DNA from: a virus
DNA length: 25,829 bases
Virus record (IMG/VR): IMGVR_UViG_3300010413_000148
Span: 1 to 25,829 of that record
Strand: one strand, 5' to 3'
A model generated the notes under the pieces. It did no database searches, had not been told where the DNA came from, and was given only the letters and a program-made list of their open reading frames with translations. Both the position numbers and the translations under genes were made by a program. Shown here piece by piece: positions 16,014-22,593 of this stretch (positions are counted from its first letter, which is position 1; every line of letters begins with the position of its first letter).

Positions 16014-16395
16014 CGTTGGGCCCTGCTTCCGGTAAGATGTCGTCAAAGGTAATCTCTCTTATTGCCGGTTCCCAAATTTCTTTTTTACCGCCTCTTTTCA
16101 CCTTCACTTTTCGCCAGTACCAGAGCTCGATGCGGCCCCCGGAAGATAGCCATTTTAAGGCCGGCGCGCAGTGCTGCTCCGTGATTTTTTTATAATGCTC
16201 GGCCTGCCCACTGCAACACGTCTGAATGCCCGTGATCCGGTCTTTAATAGCGACGATATCAAAAATTCCGAACAGATCCGACCGATGCCCATGCGCCCCG
16301 ACAAATTTATTATGAACGAATCGCTCCACGATCCCGGCCGGCACTTCATGTTCCCGCAATTTTTTGAGCGTCATTTGCATGCTGCTTGCCGCCAT
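16003..16395 (-). CDS. PD-(D/E)XK-like nuclease / resolvase-type protein
   Basis: 130 residues, ATG at 16395 with GGGGGGTGA upstream. Residues about 38-70 read RSDLFGIFDIVAI, then GIQTCCSG and EHYKKI. This is the pattern seen in small phage proteins related to Holliday-junction-resolvase or VRR-NUC nucleases: an Asp in a strand (Asp46), then a short strand with a Gln/Glu-X-Lys/Thr site (here Gln58), then a helix with Lys. The usual Glu-X-Lys pair is replaced by Gln-Thr, as in the IQVT-type phage members. A basic KVKVKRGGKK loop follows. The likely role is cutting branched DNA before packaging, or it may be an inactive relative. The 3' end overlaps the membrane-protein gene. Confidence 0.6.
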   Translation of the reverse strand: MAASSMQMTLKKLREHEVPAGIVERFVHNKFVGAHGHRSDLFGIFDIVAIKDRITGIQTCCSGQAEHYKKITEQHCAPALKWLSSGGRIELWYWRKVKVKRGGKKEIWEPAIREITFDDILPEAGPNDDS

Positions 16396-16398
16396 TAA

Positions 16399-16620
16399 TC
16401 ACCCCCCGTATAAAGATAAAAGCTCAGTTGCGTATTCAATAATTTTTTCCCGGTCGATTTCACCCCAATCATGGCGCTTTTTGGCGGCTTCCAGATAGCC
16501 GCGAAGCAGATCGGCTTTTGTCAACCGGAAACTTGCGGCATGCGGTCCATAGCTTCCAAGATGCCGTAGAAAATCCATTTCACAGCTTGTTTGATATTTT
16601 TTTTGCTTTGAATCCTGCAT
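16399..16620 (-). CDS. Hypothetical protein (73 aa)
   Basis: 73 residues, ATG at 16620 with AGGA about nine bases upstream, placed inside the end of the gene upstream (overlap of 41 bases). The sequence is helical and basic (LTKADLLRGYLEAAKKRHDWGEIDREKIIEYATELLSLYGG). No known motif. The stop lies three bases before the start of the nuclease-like gene, so it belongs to the same leftward operon. Function unknown. Confidence 0.6.
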   Translation of the reverse strand: MQDSKQKKYQTSCEMDFLRHLGSYGPHAASFRLTKADLLRGYLEAAKKRHDWGEIDREKIIEYATELLSLYGG

Positions 16621-16780
16621 GGTAAATCCTGTATATATTCAGCGGTTTAGCATCAGGTAAATCAAACTTTTCCAGCATGCCGTCATAGCCATAGCCATCT
16701 TCCTCGGCTGCGATCGCGTCGCCCAGGTCGGCGTCATAAATCCGAATGCCAAACAACGGGTTGGTTGGAATTATTCGCAT
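16580..16780 (-). CDS. Hypothetical protein (66 aa)
   Basis: 66 residues, starting at 16780 inside the HNH gene (overlap of 47 bases) with only a weak AAAGAAAAA site upstream. It is acidic in the middle (YDADLGDAIAAEEDGYGYDGML) and basic at the end. No motif recognised. Overlapping at both ends with real genes makes this the weakest member of the operon, but it fills the only space between the HNH gene and the next supported start, so I keep it. Confidence 0.45.
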   Translation of the reverse strand: MRIIPTNPLFGIRIYDADLGDAIAAEEDGYGYDGMLEKFDLPDAKPLNIYRIYHAGFKAKKISNKL

Positions 16781-17318
16781 GTTTTTCTTTATGGCACTCT
16801 TCGCAAAGGGTTATCATTAAATTGTCAGGATGCTCCCATGGTTCAATTCCTTCAATATAATCAATATGATGTACTGCAAGCGTTGATTTTTTATCACCGC
16901 ATTCCTGGCAAGTCCAATTATCACGTTGGAAAATTTCAAGCCGTTTTCTTTGCCATAAAGGATCTTTCAGTTTAAATTTATACTTGGTTCCTTCACTTTG
17001 AATCCCAATAGGATTTTCATATATTTTATAATAAAACCTTTCAAATCCACCATTTACTTTTCTATCACATATTACTTCAGCAAGATTATTTTCAACCAAT
17101 ACTCTCAAAAGACGCTGTGCTTTTTTCATGGAAATATTAAAAGTTTTACTTATAAATTTCGTTGTAATTTTAAAGTCGTGTTGGCAAGACAACGCGAAAA
17201 TCCATATTTGAAACGCATTTAATTTATTGCCATTGAAATTATATCTTAAGGTTGAATTTTTAAGTTTGGTATAGTTTGAAACAGGTTTAGATCTAACTAT
17301 GGTTCTATGATCTTCCAT
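16734..17318 (-). CDS. Winged-helix protein fused to an HNH endonuclease domain
   Basis: 194 residues, ATG at 17318 with GAGGAAAA upstream, overlapping the stop of the replication gene. Residues about 30-100 resemble a winged helix of the kind in phage replication or regulator proteins (NAFQIWIFALSC, then KFISKTFNISMKKAQRLLRVLVENNL and a wing with FERFYYKIY). Residues about 123-180 are a complete HNH domain: WTCQECG (Cys137, Cys140), LAVHHID (His150-His151), DNLMITLCEECHKEKH (Asn166, Cys172, Cys175, His180). HNH proteins nick or cut DNA; terminase-associated and homing types both exist. The DNA-binding half suggests the cut is directed to chosen sites, perhaps in the origin next door. This combination is not one I know well. 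Confidence 0.8.
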   Translation of the reverse strand: MEDHRTIVRSKPVSNYTKLKNSTLRYNFNGNKLNAFQIWIFALSCQHDFKITTKFISKTFNISMKKAQRLLRVLVENNLAEVICDRKVNGGFERFYYKIYENPIGIQSEGTKYKFKLKDPLWQRKRLEIFQRDNWTCQECGDKKSTLAVHHIDYIEGIEPWEHPDNLMITLCEECHKEKHANNSNQPVVWHSDL

Positions 17319-18321
17319 TTTTCCTCACAAAATCTTGAAATAATACATTCTCAATGACTTGATGCCACGATTTCTTTGCCCATTTTTTTATCATTTCAGC
17401 GGGCTTTGTCATTGCATAGGCTCTAATCAAATCGGCTTTTTCATTGTCTGTAAATCCGATGGCTTCTATCTCATTTTTAACAGCTTCTCTATCTTTAGAA
17501 ATTCTATTTATTGCATCCCGGCGATTTTTTTCGTCAATAAAGTTTTCATGTTTTTCTTTGATAATTTTTTCTGCAATGACATCCAAATCAACGATATTTT
17601 CAACGCCACGCGATTTGACATGCCACATCAACCAGCCGCAGCTTTCAACATTTGCCGCATTCATCGCGTCAATCGCGGCTTTAATTTGCCCGTCTGTCAG
17701 CTTTTTGGCCTTCAGATCCCGGTATGTTCTAAGATTGAAATCCGATCTTAGCCGTTCGCACACTCTATTTTTCAAAGCTTCAAACGCAGATCCAACCAAG
17801 ACAAGATCCGGGGTTGATTTTTTAGAATCTGAGGGCGGCGGATCTGAAGGGGGTTTGGGGGTTGGATGTACTTTTCTATTGTTCTTTTCTATTAAAGGGA
17901 CTCCCTGGCCAGGGATAGTGGTATCCCTCACCAGGGATAGCCGTGGGCATAAAAGTAGCCCATATTCATCTGATTTTGCTACATAATTAGTGACCGCAAC
18001 ATCAGGATCATATAAAGAGATGAATCTTTTGTTTTTATTGTGTTGTTTCGGATAGTTAATGAATTTTTTAGATTTTAAATCGGAAAGGCAGTTTAAAACG
18101 GTTTTCGGCGGCAGTTCGGTTGCTTCGGATATGGCTTTATTCGACGGAAAAATTTTACCGTTGTTTCCGAAGTGGTCCGATAATTCCCACAAGATCAATT
18201 TTTCGGGAATTGATAAAATTTTTTTATTGATACGTCTGATTTGCTTTCCGTACTGGAAGATGTCGAAATATTTACTTGATTCTTTTTCTTGGTCTATTTT
18301 TTGCGTGGATGATGATGCCAA
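17305..18321 (-). CDS. Replication initiator-like winged-helix protein (O-like)
   Basis: 338 residues. The start is TTG at 18321, with AAAGGGA seven bases upstream; no ATG in frame has a site. Residues about 30-95 form a helix-turn-helix/winged-helix domain (SIPEKLILWELSDHF..KIFPSNKAISEATELPPKTVLNCLSDLKSKKFI), as in phage replication proteins. A Pro/Ser-rich linker (about 150-170) follows, then a helical C-terminal half (about 175-335) with many Lys residues, perhaps the helicase-loader contact. The gene holds two 22-bp dyad repeats at the junction between the halves (see separate entry), so the origin may lie inside it, as in the lambda O gene. It heads the leftward accessory operon. Replication role is by architecture; no sequence match is claimed. 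Confidence 0.65.
   Translation of the reverse strand: MASSSTQKIDQEKESSKYFDIFQYGKQIRRINKKILSIPEKLILWELSDHFGNNGKIFPSNKAISEATELPPKTVLNCLSDLKSKKFINYPKQHNKNKRFISLYDPDVAVTNYVAKSDEYGLLLCPRLSLVRDTTIPGQGVPLIEKNNRKVHPTPKPPSDPPPSDSKKSTPDLVLVGSAFEALKNRVCERLRSDFNLRTYRDLKAKKLTDGQIKAAIDAMNAANVESCGWLMWHVKSRGVENIVDLDVIAEKIIKEKHENFIDEKNRRDAINRISKDREAVKNEIEAIGFTDNEKADLIRAYAMTKPAEMIKKWAKKSWHQVIENVLFQDFVRKNGRS
17897..17940 (-). repeat. Two 22-bp dyad iterons within the replication gene
   Basis: Two adjacent 22-base units, 17919-17940 and 17897-17918, both begin CTATCCCTGG on the minus strand and contain a palindrome: TATCCCT with AGGGATA around four bases in one, and TCCCTGGCCAGGGA in the other. A third dyad of unrelated sequence (TGGGC/GCCCA, centred near 17953) lies at the same spacing. 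AT-rich sequence follows on the leftward side (about 17868-17896). This is the pattern of an initiator binding site array. Confidence 0.55.
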
Positions 18322-18451
18322 GCGTTTTCCCTTTCATTCAGAAAAACCTTGACTATTGGGAGAGGATCAGAGTAGAGGTCAAATCAGTTATGGGGCAGCC
18401 CGCGCATCTTCAAGTGTAATCGGTCATTGGTCCATAACCAAGGTTCTATCC

Positions 18452-18604
18452 TCACTTCGCGGTTCCGGAAAGAAGGGCGTTATGAGGGTTAAGTGTTTGG
18501 CTGGAGGCGGATTCTGAAAAGGGTCCGCCTCTTTGCGTTTTTTCGTTTGAAAAGATCAATTCGTCATAAATCTGATCATATTCCAGGCGCTTGAATCTGT
18601 CCAT
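18452..18604 (-). CDS. Possible small protein (50 aa)
   Basis: An open frame from ATG at 18604 gives MDRFKRLEYDQIYDELIFSN and 30 more residues, ending at 18452. It lies in the leader of the leftward replication operon. I see no ribosome binding site in the T-rich stretch before the ATG, and the hairpin at 18504-18531 lies within it, so it may be chance. Kept at low confidence because the N-terminal half has natural-looking composition. Confidence 0.25.
   Translation of the reverse strand: MDRFKRLEYDQIYDELIFSNEKTQRGGPFSESASSQTLNPHNALLSGTAK
18504..18544 (+). terminator. Hairpin with T-rich tail, rightward
   Basis: GAGGCGGA (18504-18511) pairs with TCCGCCTC (18524-18531) around a 12-base loop, followed by a T-rich but interrupted tail (18532-18544). 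It may end a short rightward transcript or act as a structured element in the opposite leader. Confidence 0.4.
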
Positions 18605-18616
18605 AAAAAAATACAC

Positions 18617-18731
18617 TTGACGGACTCAACAATCTACGACGATAGTATCAATGAAGGTGCGAAATGGGGTTGCACGCCCCAGGAACACGAACCCCCGGAG
18701 CGTTTAATGGAACCGCGCCGGGGGTTTTTTT
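18617..18731 (+). ncRNA. Candidate small RNA with promoter and intrinsic terminator
   Basis: A rightward promoter-like pair TTGACG (18617-18622) and GATAGT (18641-18646) is 18 bases apart. About 80 bases of transcript would follow, with a small GGGG/CCCC hairpin (18666-18680) and then a strong intrinsic terminator: AACCCCCGG (18690-18698) pairs with CCGGGGGTT (18718-18726) and a run of T follows to 18731. There is no good ribosome binding site. The transcript would be antisense to the leftward leader and to the end of the 29-aa gene, so a regulatory RNA of the early switch is plausible. The terminator is firm; the promoter is moderate. Confidence 0.5.
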
Positions 18732-18819
18732 ATTTAACCCCCACAATTTTTTTGTAGACACCACAAACATTTTTATGTTTCAATGAAGCAGTCACAGTCA
18801 GCCCCGGAAACTGATTCAT
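18730..18819 (-). CDS. Micro-protein (29 aa)
   Basis: ATG at 18819 follows a strong ribosome binding site (AAAAGGAG, eight bases upstream). The product, MNQFPGLTVTASLKHKNVCG plus nine residues, is basic, with one Cys and no membrane segment. It lies in the leftward stretch after the 70-aa gene, separated from it by a hairpin. The binding site argues for real translation. Family unknown. Confidence 0.5.
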   Translation of the reverse strand: MNQFPGLTVTASLKHKNVCGVYKKIVGVK

Positions 18820-18847
18820 TGATAAGCTCCTTTTGCATTCTCGGTAT

Positions 18848-18890
18848 CCGCCGCCTGGAACCCACCGTTCAGGCGGCGGTGTCGTTTTTT
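18848..18890 (+). terminator. Intrinsic terminator, rightward
   Basis: CCGCCGCCTG (18848-18857) pairs perfectly with CAGGCGGCGG (18870-18879), and six T follow at 18885-18890. It would stop rightward transcription just at the end of the leftward 70-aa gene. For leftward transcripts there is no U-run after the hairpin, so it would act only as a stable stem between two genes. Confidence 0.7.
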
Positions 18891-19101
18891 AATCCAGTTT
18901 AAGATGGAACTCTTCAAAGGTTCCATCCCAATATTCATTTTGGCCATACTCTACAACTCTGAAAAATCTTCTTAAAAATACCGATACCGAATCGGCATCA
19001 TTAACAAGCTGGCCACGTAACGACCTAAATCTGTTTCCAGTTACAAGGCCCAATGAATGAGCGGTGCCTAACGCATGCGCTCTACCATAACACACTATCA
19101 T
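18889..19101 (-). CDS. Hypothetical early protein (70 aa)
   Basis: 70 residues from ATG at 19101, chosen because AAAGGGTGAG lies just upstream and the start comes one base after the stop of the gene before; the frame is open further upstream but overlaps that gene. The N-terminus MIVCYGRAHALGTAHSLGLV and an aromatic, acidic C-terminus (EYGQNEYWDGTFEEFHLKLD) are noted. No motif recognised. It is the third of three tiny genes that read leftward from the divergent control region, where phages commonly place host-takeover or switch proteins. Confidence 0.6.
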   Translation of the reverse strand: MIVCYGRAHALGTAHSLGLVTGNRFRSLRGQLVNDADSVSVFLRRFFRVVEYGQNEYWDGTFEEFHLKLD

Positions 19102-19102
19102 T

Positions 19103-19243
19103 TTACTCACCCTTTCCCCACCCGACAATATCGTCGGGCGCGTTAATTTCAGCGTGACAGCGGTCACAGAGTTCCTGCGCCGCGATTTCGTCGTCATCGC
19201 TTACCCATCTTTGTCCGCAGCATGCACAGGTTTTAGTTTCCAT
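19103..19243 (-). CDS. Small Cys-rich zinc-binding-type protein (46 aa)
   Basis: 46 residues, ATG at 19243 with AGAGG about ten bases upstream and overlapping the stop of the 53-aa gene. Four or five Cys in two knuckles (TCACCGQRW at residues 5-13 and LCDRCH at 25-30) suggest one zinc ribbon. The C-terminus is acidic and then Gly-rich (INAPDDIVGWGKGE). Such tiny zinc proteins are common among phage early genes, often as anti-host or adaptor factors, but this one is not recognised further. Confidence 0.65.
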   Translation of the reverse strand: METKTCACCGQRWVSDDDEIAAQELCDRCHAEINAPDDIVGWGKGE

Positions 19244-19394
19244 TTTCAATTTCCTCTATTTTTATAAATGAGTCGTAACCTGTTTTTTTGGCCGCTTTTA
19301 CCGCCAGATCATACCGACTATGTCTGCTGATAGTTTGATTCCTTTTTTTGTCCCCAAACTCATACGCTACTTTAACCGCCCATTTTTTTTCCAT
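19233..19394 (-). CDS. Small basic early protein (53 aa)
   Basis: 53 residues, ATG at 19394 with AGGGGG about eight bases upstream. The sequence MEKKWAVKVAYEFGDKKRNQ then TISRHSRYDLAVKAAKKTGYDSFIKIEEIE reads as a small alpha-beta protein with a strand, helix, strand order. It is the first gene of the leftward early set, starting right beside the divergent promoter. Its stop overlaps the start of the zinc-type gene by 11 bases. Family unknown. Confidence 0.6.
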   Translation of the reverse strand: MEKKWAVKVAYEFGDKKRNQTISRHSRYDLAVKAAKKTGYDSFIKIEEIENGN

Positions 19395-19427
19395 TTTCAG
19401 CCCCCTTTATTTGAGTTGCATGCTCTG

Positions 19428-19521
19428 TTGATATCATTATTGCCCACTTTTTACAAATCTTTAATATATTTTTTGTAAAAAATAAATATAAATCTTTACA
19501 AAAATTAGACGATAGTATAAA
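19428..19521. promoter_or_regulatory. Divergent early promoters with operator-like repeats
   Basis: Rightward: TTTACA (19495-19500) and TATAAA (19516-19521), 15 bases apart. Leftward: TTGTAA (reading down from 19456 to 19451) and TATCAA (19433-19428), 17 bases apart. Between them lies a perfect 10-bp inverted repeat, TTTTTACAAA (19448-19457) and TTTGTAAAAA (19472-19481), plus a direct repeat AAATCTTTA at 19455-19463 and 19490-19498. The left arm covers the leftward -35 box. This looks like a switch operator; the RHH protein encoded next door is a natural candidate to bind it. Confidence 0.55.
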
Positions 19522-19559
19522 TACAAATCAAAAACATCATTAATATAGGAGATAAAAAA

Positions 19560-19730
19560 ATGGGAAAAATAGTAACGAGGCATGTGGCCTTCAGTATTGA
19601 TGAAGACCTTTACGAGCAATTAAGAGAAACGGCTAAAGAGGATCGGAGATCGATCGGTAATTATATCGCTGCAATGATCGAATCGGCACTAAAACGGAAC
19701 CAAATCGGTACAAAACAGGAATCAAAATAG
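19560..19730 (+). CDS. Ribbon-helix-helix DNA-binding protein (56 aa)
   Basis: 56 residues, ATG at 19560 with AGGAGAT about eight bases upstream. The sequence is the Arc/CopG type: a strand VTRHVAFSIDED, helix LYEQLRETAKED, a turn with RRSIG, and helix NYIAAMIESALKR. These small dimers bind direct or inverted repeats through the strand. It is the first gene of the rightward operon and sits next to the operator-like repeats, so self-regulation is likely. The last residues (NQIGTKQESK) are encoded by the start of the 11-bp periodic array. No further domain is present. Confidence 0.8.
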   Translation: MGKIVTRHVAFSIDEDLYEQLRETAKEDRRSIGNYIAAMIESALKRNQIGTKQESK

Positions 19731-19778
19731 TACCAAAAAGGAACCAAAATGATACTAATTTTGCACCAAATCAGCATT
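19691..19778 (+). repeat. Eight-unit 11-bp periodic array
   Basis: Eight consecutive 11-base units run without a gap from 19691 to 19778: each begins with AAA or AAT and most end in ACC, TAC or similar, best described as AAAA-NN-G-N-ACC. The array crosses the end of the RHH gene and the start of the ATPase gene, in two reading frames, so a protein repeat does not explain it. Eleven bases is close to one helical turn, which suits a row of protein binding sites on one face of DNA. It also holds the ribosome binding site of the ATPase gene (AAGGAACC). Confidence 0.65.
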
Positions 19779-21683
19779 AAAAATTTCAAGGGAGTACGGT
19801 CGTTTTCGATGACCGCCCCACCTTCCGGCGCGATTATCGTCGGCGCGAACGGCACCGGAAAAACCACTATCGCGGATGCGTGGTACTGGCTGCTGTCTGA
19901 TCAAGACAGCATAGGGCAGAGCAAGTTTAACCTGATCGGCCTGGACTCCACCGGCAACCCGATCGCGCATCAGGATGCGATCGTGGAAGCCGTGTTGCTT
20001 GCGGATCTGCTCGAGATCCGGCTGAAAAAAATCTATAGCCAGAAGTGGACAAAGAAAAGAGGTCAAGCTGAAGCAGAATTGACTGGCCACACCACGGAAT
20101 ATTTTTTCGATAACGTGCCTGTTTCGAAAAAAATCTATTCAGAAAAGATTTCTGAACTTATCGACCCGGCGATCATCAGAACGCTGTCTGATCCCTGGCA
20201 TTTTTGTAATAGAATGAAGCATGAAGACCGCCGCAAAATCCTTGTTGATCTTGCCGGTACGGTATCAATTGATACCATGATTTCGCATGACAATGAACTC
20301 TCTGAGTTATCGTCGATTCTTGCGAAGCACACACCTGAAGAAGCTAAAAAAATCGCTACCCTCGATAAAAAATCCGCGAATAAACAGCTTGACGATCTGC
20401 CCAGCCGCATCGATGAGCTTCGGCAGATGATGCCTAAAATCCCGGAGAGATCTGAAGAGAATCTCCGGTTTGAACTATTAGAGATCAAGAACATGATCTT
20501 GGAGAAATCCGAACAGATCGCAATGATGAAATCATCCGGCGCGGTTGAAGAGTTGCGCCACAAGAGATCGATACTCCGCACTCAGATACAAGAGTCCGCG
20601 CGAGTTATCAGGAATCAAGCTGAAATCAAAATCGCTGATATGAATGCGTTTTTGAATCGCAATCGGCAATGGGTGGATGAAAATTTAGGCCGCATGGCGG
20701 CGTTGAATCGCAAATTCTCAACAATAGGAAAGGAGATTTCTGAAAACGGCAACAAGCGGCTGGCGCTGATGGAGCAGTGGAAGAAAATCAATTCAGAAAC
20801 ACCTCAAGTAAAAGACACTTGCTTTGCATGCGGACAGATACTGCCGCATCAGAAGATATCTGAGCAGGTCACAAAATTTCATCAATATAAAACAGATCAA
20901 CTCAAAAAAATAAACGCAGAAGGTGAAAAGCTTCACATAGAATTGAAATCACTTCAAGCCGACGATGAAAAATTTCGTCAGGAGTTCCTGCAGATACATG
21001 AGCTGAATAAAAAATTGAACGCCGAAATTGAGGCTCAGAAAAAAGATATCGAAGCGGCGGACAAAGCAATCCAGACAGAGATCAATGAAAAGAACGCCGA
21101 AACCGCATCTATCCTGGCCGATCTTGAAGAGAAAATCAAAAATGCGGAGAACGATATTTCCCCGGATCTATCGTTCGAAATAGAGGCTCTAAACACGCTT
21201 GAAACAAATAAAATGGTAATCGAGAAATATCTGCTCGATTACACTCAAATAGAAAAAATATCACGCCGGATTACCGAGCGTGAAAATGAGATGATCGATG
21301 CATCCGCCGCTTTGATGAATGCGGAACGCAGAATCTATCTTCTTGAGCTACTCAGCCGCCGAACTGCGGAGATGCTCGAAAAATCGGTGTCTGAAAAGTT
21401 TTCGCTCATCGAATGGAAATTGTTCGAGCAGCAGGTAAACGGTGGGATCCGCGAGACATGCGAAGCAACGGTGAATGGAGTCCCGTACAACACCGATCTG
21501 AACACCGGGCATAAAATACTGGCCGGTCTTGATGTCATTGAAACCTTGTCGAAACACTATGGCCAGTATTTTCCGGTGTTTATCGATAATTCCGAATCTT
21601 TGACAGTCGAAAAATTTATCTCAACGCAAATGTTTTTTCTTCGCGCCGAAGACAATAAAGAATTGGATATTCTAACTTTATGA
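19749..21683 (+). CDS. SMC/Rad50-like AAA ATPase
   Basis: 644 residues, ATG at 19749 with AAGGA seven bases upstream. The N-terminus has the Rad50/RecF form ISIKNFKGVRSF and a Walker A motif GANGTGKTT (residues 32-40). Residues about 215-530 are coiled coil broken at Cys358-X-X-Cys361 (TCFACGQ), a zinc-hook-like CXXC near the middle. The C-terminal Walker B is VFIDNSESL (about 610-620), with a poor signature motif between. This is the phage class of SMC-like ATPases found beside recombination genes. It lacks an SbcD/Mre11-type nuclease partner in this operon; RecT, encoded four genes on, may be the functional partner. It likely clamps or processes DNA ends during replication or recombination. 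Confidence 0.85.
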   Translation: MILILHQISIKNFKGVRSFSMTAPPSGAIIVGANGTGKTTIADAWYWLLSDQDSIGQSKFNLIGLDSTGNPIAHQDAIVEAVLLADLLEIRLKKIYSQKWTKKRGQAEAELTGHTTEYFFDNVPVSKKIYSEKISELIDPAIIRTLSDPWHFCNRMKHEDRRKILVDLAGTVSIDTMISHDNELSELSSILAKHTPEEAKKIATLDKKSANKQLDDLPSRIDELRQMMPKIPERSEENLRFELLEIKNMILEKSEQIAMMKSSGAVEELRHKRSILRTQIQESARVIRNQAEIKIADMNAFLNRNRQWVDENLGRMAALNRKFSTIGKEISENGNKRLALMEQWKKINSETPQVKDTCFACGQILPHQKISEQVTKFHQYKTDQLKKINAEGEKLHIELKSLQADDEKFRQEFLQIHELNKKLNAEIEAQKKDIEAADKAIQTEINEKNAETASILADLEEKIKNAENDISPDLSFEIEALNTLETNKMVIEKYLLDYTQIEKISRRITERENEMIDASAALMNAERRIYLLELLSRRTAEMLEKSVSEKFSLIEWKLFEQQVNGGIRETCEATVNGVPYNTDLNTGHKILAGLDVIETLSKHYGQYFPVFIDNSESLTVEKFISTQMFFLRAEDNKELDILTL

Positions 21684-21690
21684 GGCAGCC

Positions 21691-21984
21691 ATGGTCAAAA
21701 AACATAAAGATCAACTATCATTGTTTGCGACCGTAATAAAAAGCGCTTCTCTCATTGCGGATTCACCCAAAAAAGCGTTCTACAGAATCCGCATTGAAGA
21801 GGAGCAGGGAAAGTACGAAATCGTAAAAGAATCAGGTGCCGCCGACAAGATTCTTGATTGCCGGAGATGGACGGCACCGACACTTGAAAAAGCAGAGCAG
21901 TTTTTCGATAAAAAAATTGAGCAGAAACAGCGCCCAGGGCGGCGGCGGCGCTACAAATTGGAGCGGAAACGTGGAAATAAATAA
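21691..21984 (+). CDS. Hypothetical protein following the SMC-like ATPase (97 aa)
   Basis: 97 residues, ATG at 21691 with GAGG six bases upstream, seven bases after the ATPase stop. A beta-rich core FYRIRIEEEQGKYEIVKESG, then DCRRWTAPTLEKAEQFFDKKI, somewhat recalls WGR-type DNA-end domains, and the C-terminus is strongly basic (RPGRRRRYKLERKR). Basic, small and next to an SMC-like ATPase, it may bind DNA. Genes of this form often follow SMC-like ATPases in phages. The WGR resemblance is tentative. Confidence 0.6.
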   Translation: MVKKHKDQLSLFATVIKSASLIADSPKKAFYRIRIEEEQGKYEIVKESGAADKILDCRRWTAPTLEKAEQFFDKKIEQKQRPGRRRRYKLERKRGNK

Positions 21985-22183
21985 AATCAAAGTAGGGATC
22001 GGACGTACCGTGAACATCGGCAATTATGAAAGCGTTCGGATTGATATTGAAATGACCGCCGATATTACGGAAAGAGAGAATCCGCATGCATGCACGGATC
22101 AACTTCGGCATGCGGTTAAAATTGAGCTTGAAAAAGCGATTCGGGCTGAAACAAAAAAACAGAAGGAACCTGAACTATGGTGA
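21971..22183 (+). CDS. Hypothetical phage early protein (70 aa)
   Basis: 70 residues starting at GTG 21971, chosen because GGAG lies seven bases upstream; it overlaps the gene before by 14 bases, and no ATG is available before residue 29. The sequence VEINKIKVGIGRTVNIGNYE, then SVRIDIEMTADI and a helix LRHAVKIELEKAIRAE, is of a type seen in many phage recombination operons: a short two- or three-strand sheet with a helix. The stop overlaps the HAD gene start (ATGGTGA). Function unknown. Confidence 0.65.
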   Translation: MEINKIKVGIGRTVNIGNYESVRIDIEMTADITERENPHACTDQLRHAVKIELEKAIRAETKKQKEPELW

Positions 22184-22593
22184 AAAATAAACCAATATTA
22201 TCAATCGATTTTGATGGCGTAATTCATAGTTATAAAAGCGGGTGGCTTGCAATTGATATCATCCCTGATCCGCCGGTTGACGGCGCTTTTGATGCGCTCA
22301 AAAAATACCAGGAAAAATTCAGGGTATCTATTTTTTCAAGCAGGTCCGGCAGCATTCTCGGGATCCGGGCGATGAAAAAATGGTTTGAGAAATGGGGCTG
22401 GGAGTGTCACAGAAAATATGTTGGATCTCTTCTGATTGATCTTGAGCCGATAGGGCTGTATTTCCCATCTGAAAAACCACCGGCGTTTTTAACAATCGAT
22501 GATCGGGCGATCACATTTAAAGGGTCGTTTCCCCCTGCAGAAGAGTTATTGAATTTTCAACAATGGCAAATAAAGGATAAAAAAAATGGGTAA
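22177..22593 (+). CDS. HAD-superfamily hydrolase (phosphatase-like)
   Basis: 138 residues. Motif I is IDFDGVIHSY with the nucleophile Asp11 and acid/base Asp13. Motif II is VSIFSSRSG (Ser54-Ser55). A later TIDDRAITF (Asp107, Asp108) fits motif IV. A Lys for motif III is probable in the MKKWFEKWG helix or just after. The protein is shorter than typical HADs with caps, so a capless polynucleotide or nucleotide phosphatase is likely. It lies between a small protein and RecT, with overlaps at both ends, pointing to a role in DNA-end or nucleotide processing. Substrate cannot be told. Confidence 0.82.
   Translation: MVKNKPILSIDFDGVIHSYKSGWLAIDIIPDPPVDGAFDALKKYQEKFRVSIFSSRSGSILGIRAMKKWFEKWGWECHRKYVGSLLIDLEPIGLYFPSEKPPAFLTIDDRAITFKGSFPPAEELLNFQQWQIKDKKNG

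Noticed and set aside
19003-19197. Longer start for the 70-aa early gene
   Set aside because: The extension overlaps the Cys-rich 46-aa gene and has no ribosome binding site; the later ATG has one.
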